DNA of 64,000 bases from the NCBI RefSeq assembly GCF_003206575.1, contig NZ_PZJO01000004.1, positions 85,733 to 149,732 on the forward strand, read 5' to 3'. Under the pieces are notes generated by a model. It worked only from the letters and a program-made list of their open reading frames with translations, made no database searches and had not been told where the DNA came from. The position numbers were made by a program, and so were the translations under genes. Origin of the DNA: Salinicola endophyticus (GTDB taxonomy: Bacteria > Pseudomonadota > Gammaproteobacteria > Pseudomonadales > Halomonadaceae). This document shows positions 61,089 to 64,000 of this stretch, piece by piece (the stretch's first letter is position 1; each line of letters starts with the position of its first letter).

Positions 61089-61472
61089 ATGGGTCTCTCC
61101 ATGAGCCTGGGGTGAGGTAAGGAAAAGCGGTACCACTCCGCCATCGGGTGAGATAGGGCCGAACTCGAGTGGCAGGAACCGGGTCTCCAGCGCGCAACGA
61201 TGTCTCGATGCCATCTGTCATGTCTCTCGGATTCGGGCCAACAGCCGGTGGAGTATGGGGAAGAAATTAACAGGGGTGAGCATTGTCGAATAAATAAGAA
61301 ATAGAGAAATGGGTATGAAGAATTCCCGGGTTGGCCAGTCAATAACCCAGAGAGATCATCGGTTTTTTTATCGGGTTTTCCGAAAAATGGGCGCCAAGTG
61401 ATACTGCCGGCTAGCCGGCAGTGACGCCACGCTGCCGAACTCGTCTGGGGCGTTTGACAGAAGTGATCCGCG
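61089..61472. promoter_or_regulatory. AT-rich control region ahead of ssuD with a 20-bp palindrome
   Basis: actgccggct (61403-61412) is followed at once by its exact reverse complement to 61422. It lies about 50 bp after the stop of the upstream monooxygenase gene and probably ends that transcript. The stretch 61255-61390 is strikingly AT-rich compared with the rest of the window. It holds a possible minus-strand TTGACT (61337-61342) with TTCATA 17 bp away, a weak promoter for ssuD. Confidence 0.4.
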
Positions 61473-62906
61473 CTATCCGAAGGGGGAGGAGTGGCTGGCA
61501 TCGGCGACGCTTTCGCGCCCCACGTAGTGCTGACGCCAGTGGGCGGCTGGGTGGCTTTCGCGAATTCGCCCACCGCTATCCCCCAACAGTTTCTCGCGCA
61601 GTGTCCCGGGGGCGTACTCGCGCTGCACCCGCCCGCGCTTGCGCAGTTCGGGTACCACGAAGTCGATGAAATCGGTGGTCGATGCTGGCGTGACGGCGTA
61701 GGCCAGATTGAAGCCATCCACGCCGCCTTCATCGACCCAGCGTTCGAGTTGATCCGCAATGGTCTCGGGGCCGCCCACCAGCACGGGGCCCAGTCCGCCG
61801 ATCGCGCGTTTTTGAATCACGTCTCGCACGGTCCAGGTATCGCCGTCGGCGGCGAGGGATTCCAGCGTCGTGCGCAGGCTGTCGTTTGCTACCGCGGTCA
61901 ATGGCGTATCCGGGTCCAGCGAGGAGAAGTCGAGCCCGGTCCAGCCGCCGTAGAGCGCCAGCGTCCCCTCGGCGCTGGCGTAGCTGAGATACTCTGCGTA
62001 CTTTTGCTGGGCGGCCTCATCCGTGGGGCCGGTGATGATGGTCAACAGCGCAAAGATCTTCACACTGTCAGGTTCGCGACCGTTGGCCGCCACTTCGCTG
62101 CGGATCTTGTCCGTCAGCGCCCCGGCGGTCTCGACGCTGGTGGCGAGAATGAACATGGCTTCAGCGTGACGGGTCGCGAACTGGCGACCTCTTGCACTAG
62201 CGCCCGCCTGGAAGATGACCGGCGTGCGCTGCGGCGAGGGTTCGCACAGATGAAACCCCGGCACGCGGAAGTACTGACCTTCGTGCTGGATCGGGTGCAC
62301 CTTGCCAGCATCGGTAAAGACACCCTGAGTACGGTCGCGCAGCACCGCTCCCTCCTCCCAACTGCCCTCCCAGAGCTTGTAGGTGACCTCCATGTACTCT
62401 TCGGCAAGAGCGTAGCGATCGTCGTGGGCAATCTGACGGTCGAGACCGATATTGCGTGCGGCGCTATCCAGGTAGCTCGACACCACGTTCCAGGCGACAC
62501 GGCCTTGGGTCAGATGGTCCAGCGTCGACAGCCGGCGGGCCAGCAGAAAGGGGTGCTCGAACGTCACGGCGGCGGTGATGCCGAAGCCGAGATGGCTGGT
62601 CACCGCCGCCATGGCCGAGATGGCCCCGAACGGATCGTTGACCGGCACCTGTGCGGCGTCCTGCAGGGCGGCTTCCGCCGAGCCGCGATAGACATCATAG
62701 ACCCCGACCACATCGGCAATGAACAGGGTGTCGAAGCAGCCACGCTCCAGTTCCACGGCCAGATTCGTCCAGTACTCCAGGTCGTTGTACCGGGCAGCCT
62801 GGCTAGCAGGGTGACGCCAGGTACCGGCGGCCTGATGGCCGACACAGCTCATGTCGAAGGCGTTCAGGATGATGCGTTTTTTCGCGCTGGAGGGGGTGTC
62901 GCTCAT
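61473..62906 (-). CDS. NtaA/SnaA/DszA-family FMN-dependent monooxygenase
   Basis: 477 residues from ATG 62906, seven bases after a ggaga site; an ATG 24 bases earlier is less well supported. The LLM flavin fold of the NtaA/DszA branch is shown by RIILNAFDMSCVGHQAAGTWRHP, ARYNDLEYWTNLAVELERGCFDTLFIADVVG, GRVAWNVVSSYLDSAARNIGL and PVIFQAGASARGRQFATRHAEAMF. Such two-component enzymes attack sulfones, aminocarboxylates or dimethyl sulfide. Placement between ssuE and ssuD suggests an organosulfur substrate, but this is context only. The C-terminal ~35 residues past VVPELRKRGRVQREYAPGTLREKLLG are variable. Confidence 0.88.
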   Translation of the reverse strand: MSDTPSSAKKRIILNAFDMSCVGHQAAGTWRHPASQAARYNDLEYWTNLAVELERGCFDTLFIADVVGVYDVYRGSAEAALQDAAQVPVNDPFGAISAMAAVTSHLGFGITAAVTFEHPFLLARRLSTLDHLTQGRVAWNVVSSYLDSAARNIGLDRQIAHDDRYALAEEYMEVTYKLWEGSWEEGAVLRDRTQGVFTDAGKVHPIQHEGQYFRVPGFHLCEPSPQRTPVIFQAGASARGRQFATRHAEAMFILATSVETAGALTDKIRSEVAANGREPDSVKIFALLTIITGPTDEAAQQKYAEYLSYASAEGTLALYGGWTGLDFSSLDPDTPLTAVANDSLRTTLESLAADGDTWTVRDVIQKRAIGGLGPVLVGGPETIADQLERWVDEGGVDGFNLAYAVTPASTTDFIDFVVPELRKRGRVQREYAPGTLREKLLGDSGGRIRESHPAAHWRQHYVGRESVADASHSSPFG

Positions 62907-63014
62907 CGTCTTGTCTCCGGTGGGATCCATAGGCCGCTGTCGGCGGCGTGTCGGGGGCGCTGCGACAGGCGAGGAGCCTGGTCTGCTGCATCGCTTCGAG
63001 CCTCTCCCTGAGCG

Positions 63015-63587
63015 CTAGGCCAGGGCGAGCCGGGCTAGGTCTCTGGTACGGGACTTGGCCACGGGCGCGAGCGATTCGATGAGTTCATCGATGACCTCGT
63101 CCAGGCGTTCTCGCACGCTCTCGCCGAGTCGGTAGCGACCGTCCGCTGTCTTCTCGATATGCAGCGGTGAGGCGTAGACACCGGCGAGCTGATGGCGGGC
63201 ACCCAGCGACGACAGCACCGGCTTGAGCGCGTAGTCGAGCATCAGCAGGTGGTGGTCGCTGCCGCCGGTGGCAAGCGCCAGCACCGTCTTGTGGGTCAGC
63301 GCATGCTGAGGCAGCAGATCGAGCATCAGCTTGAGCCCGCCGCTGAAGGAGGCTTGATAGACCGGGGTGGCAATGACCACGGCGTCGGCAGCCGCCACCG
63401 CGTCACGCAGCGCCACCACGCCGGGATCGTCCCAGCGCCCCTGCACGAGCGCGGCGGGATCGAAGTCGTCCAGCGCGAAGGACGAGAGTTGCCCGTGGGT
63501 CGCGCCGATTCGTTGCTTGACGTAATTGAGCATGCAGCGAGAGCGAGAGGTGGCGCTCGGGCTGCCGGCAAGTGTGACGATAGGCAT
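63015..63587 (-). CDS. ssuE: NAD(P)H-dependent FMN reductase SsuE
   Basis: 190 residues. The flavodoxin-like fold begins MPIVTLAGSPSATSRSRCML and contains VIATPVYQASFSGGLKLMLDLLPQHAL and ALATGGSDHHLLMLDYALKPVLSSL, diagnostic of SsuE/MsuE. It supplies reduced FMN to the two monooxygenases encoded downstream. A ggaggg site precedes the ATG. Two strong palindromes lie upstream and may bind a sulfur-responsive regulator. Confidence 0.93.
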   Translation of the reverse strand: MPIVTLAGSPSATSRSRCMLNYVKQRIGATHGQLSSFALDDFDPAALVQGRWDDPGVVALRDAVAAADAVVIATPVYQASFSGGLKLMLDLLPQHALTHKTVLALATGGSDHHLLMLDYALKPVLSSLGARHQLAGVYASPLHIEKTADGRYRLGESVRERLDEVIDELIESLAPVAKSRTRDLARLALA

Positions 63588-64000
63588 GAATGTCCCTCCG
63601 AAGAGTTGTTCGCAGTGACGTCGAGCCTAGCAAGGCAACTTTGGCCCGATAAGTGAGAAATTCTGCAGAGGTTATCGCGATAAAGATGTCTTGAGAGTGG
63701 CCCGTATGAGCGTCGAATCTGCAGGGAAAAAGGGCGGTAAAAGCACAAGCGAAAAGAGGGTGTCAAGCGTCTTGACAATAGGTTTCAGGTCGCTGGAGTC
63801 GCGTTTATGAGCCTCGCCTCGCACGCTTGATGACACCAATGCAGGTATTGAATATCGATGCAGGCTGTCTCGCCGATACCAGTGTCGTAAGGGCGCGCGA
63901 GGGCATTCTGGCTCGTCGTCTTCTGAAGGATCAGAAAGCGCGGCCACGGCGGAGAGATCGAGAGCGCTCGATAGCAGGTACCGACATCGGCAGAAGTGAT
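63588..64000. promoter_or_regulatory. 413-bp region upstream of ssuE with two perfect palindromes
   Basis: tgtcaag-cgt-cttgaca (63761-63777) is a perfect 7-3-7 inverted repeat, and ttatcgcgataa (63672-63683) is a perfect 12-bp palindrome. They lie about 175 and 90 bp upstream of the ssuE start. No full gene is seen up to the window edge; a frame from an ATG at 63839 stays open to the end but is unsupported by a ribosome site or family match. Confidence 0.45.

Noticed and set aside
63672..63947. 91-codon minus-strand frame at the right edge
   Set aside because: No ribosome site or family match, and it overlaps both palindromes of the ssuE promoter region.
63839..64000. Plus-strand frame open to the window end
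   Set aside because: Only 54 codons are visible, rich in Arg with no recognisable motif and no ribosome site, so no gene was called.

Overview
The window is a GC-rich chromosomal stretch from a gammaproteobacterium, most likely a moderately halophilic member of the Halomonadaceae (Halomonas/Salinicola/Chromohalobacter type). This rests on protein style and gene order: nrdR-ribD-ribBA-ribH-nusB-thiL-pgpA, a HAD phosphatase gene divergent from rppH-ptsP, lgt-thyA-folA, hslR-hslO-pckA, and a classical OmpC-like porin. No rRNA, tRNA, CRISPR array, prophage, plasmid gene, transposase or recognisable defence cassette was seen. Almost all of the window is ordinary core genome.

Layout. 1-4.5 kb: a MASE1 sensor running off the left edge, a beta-propeller protein, a fluoride channel gene behind a clear fluoride riboswitch, and a GH13 sucrose-phosphorylase-like enzyme. 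4.8-10.5 kb: nrdR and the riboflavin/nusB/thiL/pgpA run. 10.6-15.7 kb: a DUF945 protein, a second-type Lon protease behind a sigma-32-like promoter, a small lipoprotein, queH. 16-23.5 kb: accessory metabolism (SDR, acyltransferase, Gfo/Idh/MocA oxidoreductase, UxaA/GarD dehydratase with a divergent LysR regulator, nudE). 23.6-31.3 kb: hslR, hslO, pckA, tex, gshA. 31.4-43.4 kb: dsbB, rsd, HAD phosphatase, rppH, ptsP, an NRDE protein, a TauE/SafE permease, lgt, thyA, folA, a ProQ-like protein and the porin. 44-49.2 kb: plsB and a divergent cardiolipin synthase, a UPF0149 protein, a SprT-like protein. 49.4-64 kb: acs with a CrbR/ErdR-type response regulator, sdaA with a LysR regulator, a Crp/Fnr regulator, a formaldehyde-detoxification pair (adhC-fghA) with a LysR regulator, and a sulfonate/organosulfur set (ssuD, an NtaA/DszA-type monooxygenase, ssuE).

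How genes work together. ribD, ribBA and ribH cover most of riboflavin synthesis, but riboflavin synthase is not in the cluster and the cyclohydrolase half of RibBA lacks its zinc cysteines. AdhC and FghA turn glutathione-bound formaldehyde into formate. SsuE supplies reduced FMN to the two flavin monooxygenases. Acs sits beside a regulator of the family that controls acs in Pseudomonas and Vibrio. RppH, PtsP, the ProQ-like protein and Rsd are global RNA, nitrogen-PTS and sigma-factor regulators.

I found no convincing undescribed multi-gene system. The signals least explained by the genes lie between or at the ends of them: a 32-bp repeat array between adhC and fghA that includes the adhC stop codon, six 16-bp tandem repeats directly after the response regulator gene, a 24-bp tandem repeat extending a LysR C-terminus, two MITE-like palindromic elements, and several strong inverted repeats in divergent promoter regions. 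All product calls come from reading motifs and family resemblance; no database search was run.
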